Shown here: positions 11,785-22,111 of the stretch, one piece after another | How positions within the stretch are numbered: position 1 is the stretch's first letter | Layout of the letters: the number at the start of each line of letters is the position of its first letter | From: Liriodendron chinense | Lineage: Eukaryota; Streptophyta; Magnoliopsida; Magnoliales; Magnoliaceae | Direction: 5' to 3' | Assembly (NCBI GenBank): GCA_003013855.2 | Contig: ML058337.1 | Coordinates: 496,001-560,000 of the forward strand | Length of the DNA: 64,000 nucleotides | Position numbers and translations under genes: made by a program | Notes under the pieces: generated by a model | Database searches by the model: none | Told to the model about the DNA's origin: nothing | The model's input: only the letters and a program-made list of their open reading frames with translations

Positions 11785-12299
11785 TTTTTAAGGGGGGTGA
11801 AATATAATGACCCCAAATTCTTAATAGACATTAGAATGGATCAAAGATAATTAAAGACTAAAGATATATCGCGAGCACATGTTTTAAAGTTACAAGTATA
11901 GCAAGAGTGATTTTTTCGCTCACTGAATCCAATGGTAAAGTATTTTGAACATTCGTTGCATGCATCATGCCATTGGGCAGATGATGAAGAGAAAAAGGTA
12001 AAATGATTGAAAATCTTGCATGTCACCAAATCCTATAGATAATTCCTATCTGATTTAGAGGAAATAAACTGAGTTTAGAGAGAATACATCGTATATAAAA
12101 GGGGGCGGTGTGTGTTTTGGATTGGACAGAGCAGTTTCATCATACCCAAGTCATCATCCCTAATTAAAGTCCCTCAGTCATTCTAAGGAAATGAGAAAGC
12201 GGCATAAGAGAGTGAGGATAATATGAGAAAGAATACCTTCAACTTCCCGCCACCACACCTCGAGTAAACTTCGGGGACGAAGTTTGTTTTTAAGGGGGG
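11785..12299 (+). mobile_element. Ty3/gypsy 3' end and LTR start (first junction)
   Basis: At 11785-11797 the sequence TTTTTAAGGGGGG is followed by TG at 11798. This is the usual polypurine tract/LTR junction of plant Ty3/gypsy elements, and the preceding AGGACGAAAACTT resembles the end of a chromovirus pol gene. A TATA-like GTATATAAAAGGGGG at 12091-12105 fits an LTR promoter. The LTR is cut at about 12300 by a second junction of the same type. Very decayed; no intact pol upstream. Confidence 0.5.
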
Positions 12300-14160
12300 T
12301 GGATTGTAACGCCCTAGATTTTTTGAAGTGGCTTTGAAAGTATAGTATGTGTAAAATCTCCAATTAACGAGAATTTTAACTTGTTTTATGAATAAGTAAT
12401 AATTCGTGATGAATTCAATATAGATTCTTTTGTAAGATATGCTTAGGATCATGCATAGAACCTCGTAAAACTGTTAAATTTTCTAAAAGTCTTAGATTAA
12501 AAATAATTACGATAATGCCCTTGGTCCTTAAGATTCACGATTCTGATCACTCGGGTAGGTAAGTTGTTAATCTTTCCGAAAGGTAGGTATAATTTTAGGT
12601 ATGTATCGATGCCATAAAGTTAGATTTTTTAAATGGTCATTAGATCATGAAGATCTTAACCTAGGAGCATCCATGGTTGTTGATTGAGGAAGCTAGATAA
12701 GAAAGCACTTCACTCCCTCATAGAACGGTATTTTAAAATACCAACCCAGATGTTGCAGGTGAAAATCCAATAGATGAACCTGATTTGTAAGATAAAGAGT
12801 ATGAAGGTTCGTAGCAGCAAATGGTGGATGACGAAGCCGGAGTGGCATGAAGATGATTTATACTTAATTGTTTTTGTTCTTTTAAGTAGTTTTATTTTCA
12901 TACGAATATGAAATTAGTCTCCCATGGAGGTAGAAAGTGAAATGTTACTTTTGACATGGTATTTAGGATATTATGTTTGAGAACTTAGAGTAGAAAAACT
13001 TGGAATAAGAACATTAAACTTTTGTCATTTTGCTATGAATGCCATAAATATATGAGATACAGGTAAACGTGTGGAAATATATCCCTAACACACTTAAGTA
13101 TACACCCAGAAACTCAACCCATCGTGTTGTCCACAAGAGTCGAAATTTCAAGATGTTACATGATTAAATTAAATCTCATAAGAAAACTAGAAAAACTAAG
13201 AACTAGAACTAGAAAAACTCAAAAATGTCGGAGTAGAAGCTGCACATTAAATCTCTCCTCCTCCACCACGTCTGAAACTCTTTTATGATGGATTAGAAGT
13301 GGAAAAGAGCTCTCCTTATATAGAAAAATCGAACCATTGCCTCAAAATTACGTAAGTAAATTCGCACAGTCATCGGTTATAAGGTGCCCGACCAGATCGT
13401 CGGTCACCCGAACTCCCCGTCGGGCACCCGAACTTAGTGCCCGAAAGTTTCTAAAAATATCTAGAGAGTTACTCTCTGAATTCTATGGATTTTGATCATC
13501 CAACCTAGCACCCGAACATGTTGTCGAGCACCCAACAATTATGGTTCGATCGCCCAAACTTGCTCAAAAGTGTCTAGAGAGTTCAACAACTATTTCTTTT
13601 AAGTTTCGATTGCCTGACCAGAGTGTAGGCCGCTCGAACTTTCTTATTTTCTGCACTTTTTATTCTTTTGGCTTCCGATCTTCGATAATTAGAGTCTTCC
13701 ACTCTTTTATCACTTGAGGCATTCCTTTCTAAACATCATAGATCATCCCTTTTAACGTTAAATTCACGAGATCTCTCTCCATTACCTACAAGCATAGAAA
13801 CATATGTAAGATAATAACTTTAACAATTCAAACCATGTAATTATGCTATGAAATTGGGGATAAATATGCACAATTCAGAGCTCAACAAGTAGAAACCTGT
13901 ACATTTGTACGGGCAGAGTGGGTGCCTAATGCCTTCCCTCTTTGTAACCGTGATCATTACTTTGAATCTCTGAAAGTATATCAAAGAGTCATTCTTAGGA
14001 TTAAGAATCTTCATATTCCTACTCTTAAGTATATATACAGGATCTAACCAATTGTAGATTTAAGGTAATTAGCTACTGGCAACTCCAGTCTTATATAAAC
14101 TCGTTTCAAACACACAAGCATCACTACATACGCTGAGTTGGTGAACAAGGTGTTCTGTTC
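12300..14160 (+). mobile_element. Ty3/gypsy LTR-like region (second junction)
   Basis: A second polypurine tract (TTTTTAAGGGGGG, 12287-12299) follows TTCGGGGACGAAGTTTG, the typical end of plant chromovirus pol, and precedes TGGATTGTAACGCCC, a typical plant gypsy LTR start. The motif GGTATTTTAAAATACCAACCC near 12725 recurs at about 18000 (GTATTTTAAAATACCAACC), so both stretches seem to carry the same LTR family. The right boundary is unknown and the region is otherwise noncoding. Confidence 0.5.
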
Positions 14161-14269
14161 TGATCAGGATGGGGTACGCCTCTTCTAAGCACGACTCCAA
14201 ATGGGCCAAAGATCCAGGCTCGACGCTTTGCAACCATACTCGGCTAGTAAGCAGCCATCGCCGATTCGA

Positions 14270-15795
14270 GCCCCACCGTCAACTCTCACCTCCAGGTCAG
14301 ATCGAGTGTGCACTTACTGCAACAAGGGTGGCCACACGACTCCTTTTGCTTCACTTGGATGAGGGATAGGAGCATTACGCCCCCTCAAATAGCCAACCGT
14401 CAACCACAGAGTGCCATTGTGGTCCCACATTACAAGCTATCCACCCTCTGCAACATGTTAGGCGGCCTCCTCTGCACCCAAATCAACCAAATCAATGGCC
14501 GATCGTTCCTGCACCAAATAGGGCACAACAAGCTCGAGTCCATGCTTTGATCGTTAAGGACCCTGAGGCGTTCAAGCCGAGGACGTCATATTTTGAAGAT
14601 AAAACTCATGTCCTGAGAACTCTTGTAATTATTCTAGTTGACATCGGGGCTACTACCTTTTTCATATCATATGCCATTTTGAAACAGTTGGGATTAAAGA
14701 TAGTCTCTATACCAGCAAGAAGAATTACTACGACAAAGGGAACTTTCTTCGACTTCATGAGAGCCTGTCATAATTGTCCCATTGACTTGGGAGGCAGGGT
14801 AGTGTACATTGACTTGATCGCTGTAAGCATATACAATTACAATATCATTATTAGCAAAGATTGGTTGACAGAAGTGAAGGTAGAAATTGATTGTGACACT
14901 TGGCTAGTCACCATCCCCAACCTTGAAGGAGACTCTTTTGTGTTCCCAGTACAAGTTAGTTTTAAGAACCATATTCATTGTTTCACTATTCGAGAAGAGA
15001 GTGTAGTCGCTCATCGATGAACGAAATCCCGATAGTGCAAGAGTTTGTTGAAGTATTTGGAGTCATATCAGGACTATTGTCGCAATGCGAGATCGACTTT
15101 GCCATTGATCTCATGACTAGCACTACGCTTATAGCATTGTTGGCATACAGAATGCCTTCATGCGAGATGAAAGAATTGAGAATTCAATTAGACGAACTCC
15201 TAAACTGTACCTTCATTTAGCCAAGTGTTTCACCGTGGGGAGCCCCGACTTTGTTCTTAAAGAAGAAAGACGGTTCGCCGCATCTTTGTATCGACTACCG
15301 CAAGCTGAACAATGTGACGGTAAAGAACAAGTACCCCTTTACCAAGGATCGATGACTTATTCGATCAATTGAGGGAGGCACAGTATTTTTCAAAGATAGA
15401 TCTACAATCCGATTACAATTAACTGAGGGTTAGGATGGAAAATGTGTCAAAGACCGCCTTCAAGACAAGGTTCAGGCACTACAAGTTTCTCACGATGCCT
15501 TTCGGTCTCATTAACGCCACCGTGGTATTCATGAACCTTACAAACAAAGTGTTTAGACCATACCTGTATAGGTTTATTGTTGTGTTCATAGACAACATCC
15601 CGGTGTACTTAAAGAGTCTTGAGGGATATGAAGAACACCTACGAGCAATCCTCAATACTCTTAGGCAGCACCAGCTATATGCGCAGTTTTGTAAATGCGA
15701 TTTTTGGAAGAAAGAAGTAAGATTTCTAAGGCTCGTGGTGACGCGACAAAGCATAACAGTAGACCTTACTAGAAAAGTCGTACGATCCCATAAAT
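14270..15795 (+). pseudogene. Broken Ty3/gypsy gag-pol fragment (zinc knuckle, protease, RT)
   Basis: Pieces in order on the plus strand: a zinc-knuckle-like CTYCNKGGH near 14308, whose last Cys is lost by a frame change; aspartic protease with LVDIGATTFF near 14637 (563 bases before the RT linker); the linker before RT at 15017-15220, ending LDELLNCTFI; and RT blocks SVSPWGAPTLFLKKKDGS and IDYRKLNN at 15222-15330, then LTMPFGLINA at about 15490. The catalytic YxDD motif is replaced by FIDN, so the RT is dead. Several stops and frame changes separate the pieces. The sequence stops abruptly near 15795; RNase H and integrase are missing. Confidence 0.85.
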
Positions 15796-16581
15796 GAGGC
15801 TCTCTAATATGGGAATCCCTAAATTAGTATAAATAAGACCAAATTGGTGTTTTCACTAATCATATGAACGTCGGATGATGAACTTAGCAAGCCTAAATCC
15901 TAATTACTATACACAAGAAGTTTCGACACTCAAACATTCCTATAAATGCCCTAATTATCTTAACAGATTCTAGGTCATCCGTTAGGGTATCGATAAACCC
16001 GAAATTAATGAAATACGTCTGTCTTAGTGGGCTTGACGATCCTCGTGAGGCATTGAGCCAAGACTATGCGCTGAAATGCACAACTTAAAGCCGAGGGGTA
16101 ACACATATGATGTGTGAATCTACCCAAAAACTATTCAGAACTTAAGTGAATCCTGCCACCCGAACTCACGTGAAGTTATGGCTTTCAAGCCGCTAGATTG
16201 CGATGGAACTAAGGACCATAGTCTCTAATAATTCCTCGCACACATCCTTAAAGTCGCGGCCCTAATTGATGATCGACGATCGTTGAACAAACATTACGTC
16301 ATATCCGTTGATCGCCACAATCAAACTGTGGACGATCGTAGCCTTAGTTGGATCTTCACTTGTAGCAAATATCTCATGGACTAGATGGTCCCGCATGGAT
16401 CCAAGTGGGCCCCAAATGGTGGAATTAGATCCCCATAGGGTTAAATATCCAACAACTAAGTTCTTAGGGCCATTTGCACAATTTCTAAAATAATAAATAG
16501 AATTAAATTGGGCATTTCTCTCCAAATTCAAAATTCTAAGGGTTTAGAGAGAAATAGAGAGTAATAAAGAGAAAGGTTAGG

Positions 16582-16583
<2 letters not shown>

Positions 16584-16640
<57 letters not shown>
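16584..16640. repeat. (GA)14 microsatellite followed by poly(G) of 29
   Basis: A GA tract (16584-16611) runs straight into 29 consecutive G residues (16612-16640). Such a long G run is rare in plant DNA and may be a sequencing or assembly artefact, or a slippage-expanded tract able to form quadruplexes. Confidence 0.95.
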
Positions 16641-17668
16641 ATTTGTGTGAGGTGAGTGCTTATACTAGAAATCATCATCTTTCGGGTGCAATTTCTACAA
16701 CCTACCCGTCAATTCTCTTGTCTAGGTCGACTCCCCTTACAATTGGAGATAAGATATGAATCATACCTCCCATTCCAATTTATTATAGGTTTAGTTATGT
16801 AAATCTCACCTTGACCTTGATGTGTGCACAGGCATTGCCAATTTTCCAACCAACCCTAAGCCTAAGCACTCGGACAACAGAGAAACCCTAACCCTATGGT
16901 ACGGACTATACTTCTAAGTTTCCATTTATCGACCCTTGACTGTGCTAGAGAATGATTATACGATGTAGCTAGGGCTCATGCGTTATAAATGCTTATATTG
17001 CTTTATTCATTACAGTCATTTATATATGCTTAGGTAGGTAGTATAAGTGTTTGATGAAATGCCTGAATGATTTAAATTCTAAATGTTAGAATTCCATTGT
17101 GACTTGATCTTATTTGGTTTAGTAGATTAGTAATGGATGACAAATATGCTTGAATGAACATACCTTAATGTATGGTTTGGTAGATGTCATAAATATGAAT
17201 TACCCTGTTAGAATGACTAAGAATTTTTTATAGATTAAGAGTGGCTAACTAAATAAGTATGAGGGTGGTCCGGTTGGGTTGCTACCCTCAGGTTGGGTCG
17301 GTTGATTGGGATTGAACACGGACGACCGACAGTAGTTGGACTACATAGGTTGCTTCGTGCCCAATGCTAGTCTGGTCGGCGTTCCCCTATGTCAATCGGA
17401 TGATTCTAATGCCTGGTTTACTAGATTAATAATTGTTGTTGAGTCACACTTTACAAATTTGGAATACCACCGTTGTTAATGGAGATAAGTCCACTTATAA
17501 TCGTTAGTGAGATACGATCCCACCAAAGTCTCATAGGTTGGGCATAATGGTATGGGATACCGTGTCTGAGCTATCGGCCTACGTTGTGGTGACGAGCCTC
17601 CTCATAGTGTCTGTTGAGCAACTGTGAGGGTGACGAATCCTATTGGTGCTAAGCTGACTCTCATACTT

Positions 17669-17850
17669 GCATTGTGGGGTGGTTGGTCGACTGTTAAAGA
17701 CCAGCGCTTCATTTACTTTATGTTGTTATTTGCATGGGACATGCATTATATTTATGATTGCATTGTGGGGTGGTTGGTTGACTATTAAAAACTAGCGCAT
17801 CATTTTCTTTATGTTGTTATTTATCTGGGACATGCATTATATTTATGAGC
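17669..17850. repeat. 91-bp tandem duplication
   Basis: Two head-to-tail units share GCATTGTGGGGTGGTTGGT and GGGACATGCATTATATTTAT, offset by 91 bp, with several mismatches between units. It lies inside the LTR-like region. Confidence 0.85.
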
Positions 17851-18750
17851 ACGAGCATGACATCCATGCATTTAAACAACTAGCCTAGGTTACTGTGTAT
17901 TTTAAGTAATGTCATTACCTAAGCCTGGTTGATTTAATAATATGTTTAACTTAGAATTATAGTACTACTGAGTTGATCACTCACTCCCACCTAGGACAGT
18001 ATTTTAAAATACCAACCAAATTATACTATCGATGCAGGTACTTTAGAGACCGACACGATCTAGGAGGGGGGTGAGGAGTTGGTCAAGGACTACTCATACT
18101 TTCAGTTGTCGGATGGCCAAGCCTAATTGGAGTACCCTGTTGCCTTTTGCCTATTTTGGAGCAATGAACTCGTTTTATGTATATATTCTGTGGATCTTAT
18201 TTAGGACATGTGTATTTAGGGGCCACCTACTGAGTGGGCCCCGTACTATTGGCAGTTGAGTATATAAATTATTGATGTTTATCAGATTTAATTTAAATTT
18301 GGTCTTTATCTTACTATTTAAATTGACTTTAAATTTGTGCATTGATGCCCTATGAACCAAAATCGACAAATCACACTTTTGCAAAGCATAAGTGGTACCC
18401 GAAATCTTAGAGATTGAGGTTGTACTCGATCCTTGAAGTTTGGAGCGTTACGCAGGCCCTCCTATTGATAGCCCTAGTTCGGGGGGCAACCTCCTATGCC
18501 TCTAGCTCCTATATTGGTAAACTTCATGACTTAAGATCCATAAGTGGTCGTACAACCATATCAGATAATTTGGGCTGATAACTGGACATTTGTGTTAAAT
18601 TTTATCACAACCAATACGATCGATAAGAGGTTTTAAATTGAAAGGTTGCGCAAAACGGTTGTGGAAGTAATGGAAAACTATCATGTGGGGACCACTAACA
18701 CAACTTCTCTGGAAAAATCATAACATCTCTTCACATTACTTGAATATGAA

Positions 18751-18752
<2 letters not shown>

Positions 18753-18785
<33 letters not shown>
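18753..18785. repeat. Poly(G) run of 33
   Basis: Thirty-three consecutive G residues after TGAATATGAAGA. See the similar tract at 16612-16640. Confidence 0.95.
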
Positions 18786-18787
<2 letters not shown>

Positions 18788-19301
18788 TTGTTTACACCTA
18801 ATCTGATGTTATCATATTAGACGACTAGGAAGTCAACATGTGGCAGCATCATTATATGGGAGATCAAGGCAAGATCCTTGCAATTGATATGATCGGCGGA
18901 AGGAAGATCATGGGAAGTCAAGATTGTCATTACCATGGTACACATGTCACACAATTAGATGAATTAGAGAAAGCAGTTGTCATACAGACATGCATCACAC
19001 AATTGCATAGCAAGCTAGTGGTAGATCTGTTTATTACACATGGAAAAATATAATTGGATATACTTGCTCCATAGCTAGTTGATTATATGAAGATTGTGGT
19101 GAGCGATCCTAATGATAAAATGTAATCAATCACATCTGCTAATTAGCCAATTGATTGAAATGAAAATTGTGGGAAGTGATTCCTAAGATTATTCACTAGC
19201 AACCCTCCCACATGTCTATAAATGAAGTTGGAAGTGAAGAGCTTCATGCCCACGCCAATCCAACACAACTCTACTCTGCAATGTAATGTTGCCTATCCTT
19301 C
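18786..19301. other. Intergenic, possible old LTR, nothing firm
   Basis: No gene recognised. The stretch 19200-19290 includes TCTATAAATGAAGTTGG, which could be a TATA box of an LTR promoter, but no matching second copy, primer site or ORF was found. Confidence 0.35.
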
Positions 19302-19485
19302 CTCTCTCATGGATGCTCATAGTTTAGTTTTAATTTAATTCCTTCACTACTCACTAGCCTTCATCCCTCATGGATGCTTATTATTTAGTTTTAATTTAAT
19401 TCCTTCACTACTAGCTAGCCTTCATCTCTCATGGATGCTCATAGTTTAGTTTTAATTTAATTCCTTCATTACTAGCCAACGCAAT
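19302..19485. repeat. 61-bp minisatellite, three units
   Basis: Three head-to-tail units contain CTCATGGATGCTCATAGTTT and TTTAATTTAATTCCTTCA; the CATGGATG start recurs at 19308, 19369 and 19430, a constant 61-bp spacing. Units differ by a few substitutions. Confidence 0.9.
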
Positions 19486-20929
19486 GTTACAGAAAGCATA
19501 AACCGATTAGATTATTCATCCCTCCACCCTAAGTCCATAATCACACCACTGGATCATTTGGATGATTGCTCTGTTTTGAAAGAAAGGTTGCGGGGCTTTC
19601 CTACTATGTGTTAAGTGATTCTATCGTCCATCTTACCATGAAGCTTGATTTCTTGATCGAAGCAATGAACAAACAATTAAATCACTGACCATCTCATTAC
19701 GTGCTTAGTTCTCATCAAATCCTTGAACAAATTGTCAACTTATCTAACTTTCTCGTTACATGCCTAGTCTCACAGCCAGATCTTCAAATAGACCGTCGAA
19801 GATCCATCCTTCATCAGTCATCATGCCACAAAGTTCGGTTTTCACTGAGTAACAAATAGACAACCATCCCTCACCTAACGACTGTCTCGCCACAAAGACT
19901 GATTCTTGTCGAGCAACAAACATATGACTGTTCTGAACCATGTCCTTCTTGCCACGAAGCTTGGTTTATCATATCGAGCGATGAACAAATAGTCGTGCCT
20001 ATCGAAGTTGATTGTAAGTGTTCATTATAAATAAGTACTTTCAGCTTCTGTCCTATTATACTTTTTATTTAAATTGTTATTGTTGAACTATGGAAGCTAT
20101 CAGATGCTTAATTGAAAGCCCTTTCGTCTAAAGGGCAAAAAAAAAAACCCTCATCACAAGGATGAACCACCCCTTTGCAAATCACTTGATCTCTCATAAA
20201 TAGTGGCTAGATAGATGGCCGTTCCAAATGGATCTCAATCTCTTAGTCTATCTCAGCACCTAGGGTTATAAGCGTTTGGCTCATCTTGAGCCTTATCAGG
20301 ACTGACATGCTCAACACACACGAACATCATGCACAACTGAATTTGAGCCAAATATAATCACAATGACAAAAAATCATATAAATGAACAGAGCTTTGAGGC
20401 CATTTGGACGCACTTCCTCAAAAGCAAGTTTGCAGAAAAGAGGTTCAAGCTTGCTTTTTAGGTCAGCAAAATTTAATCAAATTAGTTTTTACTGAATCAG
20501 ATTCTTAACACTTATTTTTCCGAGTAGGAAATGAGATGGAGTTTGCAAGTGCATCCAAACGCAAAGAGCAACCAAATGCACATCAACTGATGTTTGGATC
20601 AAAACGGCATTTAGGCATCAAACGCCCCTTCAGAGGGGCATCCAAAGACACAAGTTACTGAAATTACTTTCACATTCCTATTCACCCTGGAATCAGTTGA
20701 TCAGTCCTTAGCCAGAGGAAGAGGAACTGATTGGGTGCTATCACTTGCATCAAGTGAGCATGCATGCACAAATCTGGAAATTTCTTATGCTAAACCATGG
20801 TTTAAAATATGGTGAGTAGATTGGATTTCAATTCGTTTTAATTAAATTCTTTGACCCTTGTCAAGGTTTTTTTTGGAGTCTCATTGAGTTATGTGGAACA
20901 CTCAAAAGGTCAAATCGAGCATTTTTCGT
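19486..20929. other. Intergenic, nothing recognised
   Basis: AT-rich DNA with short chance ORFs. Around 19600-20000 the phrases describing TCTCGTTAC and CGAGCAACAAAC recur loosely, hinting at old internal duplication. Confidence 0.35.
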
Positions 20930-21236
20930 AGGGCTGCAACTTGTTTGGATCAACCTGAAACGATTGACCAAACAAGAGCATGGGGTCAGGTTGGGTTGGG
21001 TTGAAAAGGTCCTCAGGTTGGACAGAAAATGCCAACCCAATTTGAAATCAGGTTGGGTTTGGGTTGAGCAGATTCAGGTCAAATTAGATCAGAATGAAAA
21101 TAGTCACATGTATTTGGGTTGGTTGGGGTTTGGGTTCCGGTTGGAATTCAGGTCAGGTCAGGTTGTGGGGTCGGTCCTCTCAAAGTTGGGTCAGGCTTAG
21201 GTTGGCCCTCACCCAACCCACCTGAATTGCACCCTA
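20930..21236. mobile_element. GGTTGGGT-rich MITE
   Basis: The ends are TAGGGCTGCAACTTG and, inverted on the right, TAGGGTGCAATTCAGG, so it is a short inverted-repeat element of about 307 bp. The interior is full of GGTTGGGTT and its variants. Flanks ATTTTTCG and ATTTTCTG could be a decayed 8-bp target duplication, which would fit hAT. The ORF of 78 codons across it is a by-product of the repeat. Confidence 0.65.
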
Positions 21237-21974
21237 ATTTTCTGGTTTTCCAGGTTTTGATAAACTCAATCTGAACTCTCGAGTCGAATTGGATTTTTCA
21301 GTTTTCCGAACCAGTCTAGAAAAAGAGTCCGAAGGGAAAAACCAAGGCCAAGAAATCATATAGGGGGGTTACAGGGTTGGATACACTTCCTCAAAGGGAA
21401 TTCCTGAAAAAGAGAGGTTTTCAAGCCTGATTTTGGCTTTTGTTGTGTCAGCAATTTAAAGCCTATTTTGTCAAGCAGGGAGATGAGATGGGGTTTGAAA
21501 AGTGCATCCAAATGCACATGATCAATGGCCGTTTAGATAGAAAGCCTCTCGTTGGACGCATTCAAATGGGCACTAATTGAATACTTGTGCTTTTTATTTC
21601 TTCTGATTACCAGAACATAAACATGAGAGAGAGAGGAGAGAGAGAGAGAGAGTCCTAAGCGGAGGCCAGGGAATTATACATGGACTTGTGCTTCTTTTTC
21701 TTTTCTTCTTTTTTTTTTAACGAAAATATAAAATGATTAAATATACCACTCAACTGTACATTGAATCAGCTCTCTGTCATCATCTATTCCCAGAATACAG
21801 ATTTTATAATGACCTAGCTAGGAAAACATTCCCTTGACCATCGATGGTTGAGAACAGCTGAATCATTGCTCCTTGGTTGAACCAGAAATGGCATGAGGTC
21901 AGGATTCTACAGATGTCACAGATTCTGATCAACAAGTACAAACCTGAGTTTCTCCATTTAGCCAAACTACTCAT
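21237..21974 (-). other. 3' flank of E2F, probable 3' UTR at its right end
   Basis: Immediately below the E2F stop codon lies unique AT-rich DNA that should contain the 3' UTR on the minus strand. A plus-strand TTTATT near 21593 would read AATAAA on the minus strand and could be a poly(A) signal about 380 bp beyond the stop; this is a guess. A GA microsatellite sits at 21625-21652. Confidence 0.4.
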
Positions 21975-22111
21975 TCACCTGCAATTAGAGTTATTTCCAG
22001 ATGGCATTTCTATAACACCAGATGGTGGAGTCTGTGGCCGTGATGTGATGACATCACCTATTGCAAATGCCTCAGTGTTAAGTCCATCCACCCTATCCCA
22101 TTCGATCCCAG
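21975..22111 (-). CDS. E2F exon 14 (residues 410-454 and stop)
   Basis: Acceptor GATTACTCAG at 22113-22112, 137 bp, stop TGA at 21977-21975. Joined to exon 13 it reads TDPGIEWDR, then RPQTPPSGVIEMPSG near the end, as in plant E2Fa/b tails. A nearer AG at 22161-22160 would give only a 49-nt intron and a worse match, so this acceptor was preferred. Confidence 0.82.

Larger units (their letters stand above)
15796..18450 (+). mobile_element. LTR-like noncoding region downstream of broken gypsy pol
   Basis: About 2.6 kb without ORFs. Near 17970-18010 it has CACTCACTCCCACCTAGGAC followed by GTATTTTAAAATACCAACC, matching the LTR-like stretch at 12706-12745, and it ends with TTTGGAGCGTTACG, reminiscent of plant gypsy LTR ends. 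I infer an LTR, probably of the element whose pol lies at 14270-15795. Its left edge is not defined. It contains a (GA)n-poly(G) tract and a 91-bp tandem duplication. Confidence 0.45.

Noticed and set aside
18786..19300. Endogenous pararetrovirus promoter
   Set aside because: Only a TATA-like string and general resemblance; no coat, movement or RT sequence nearby.
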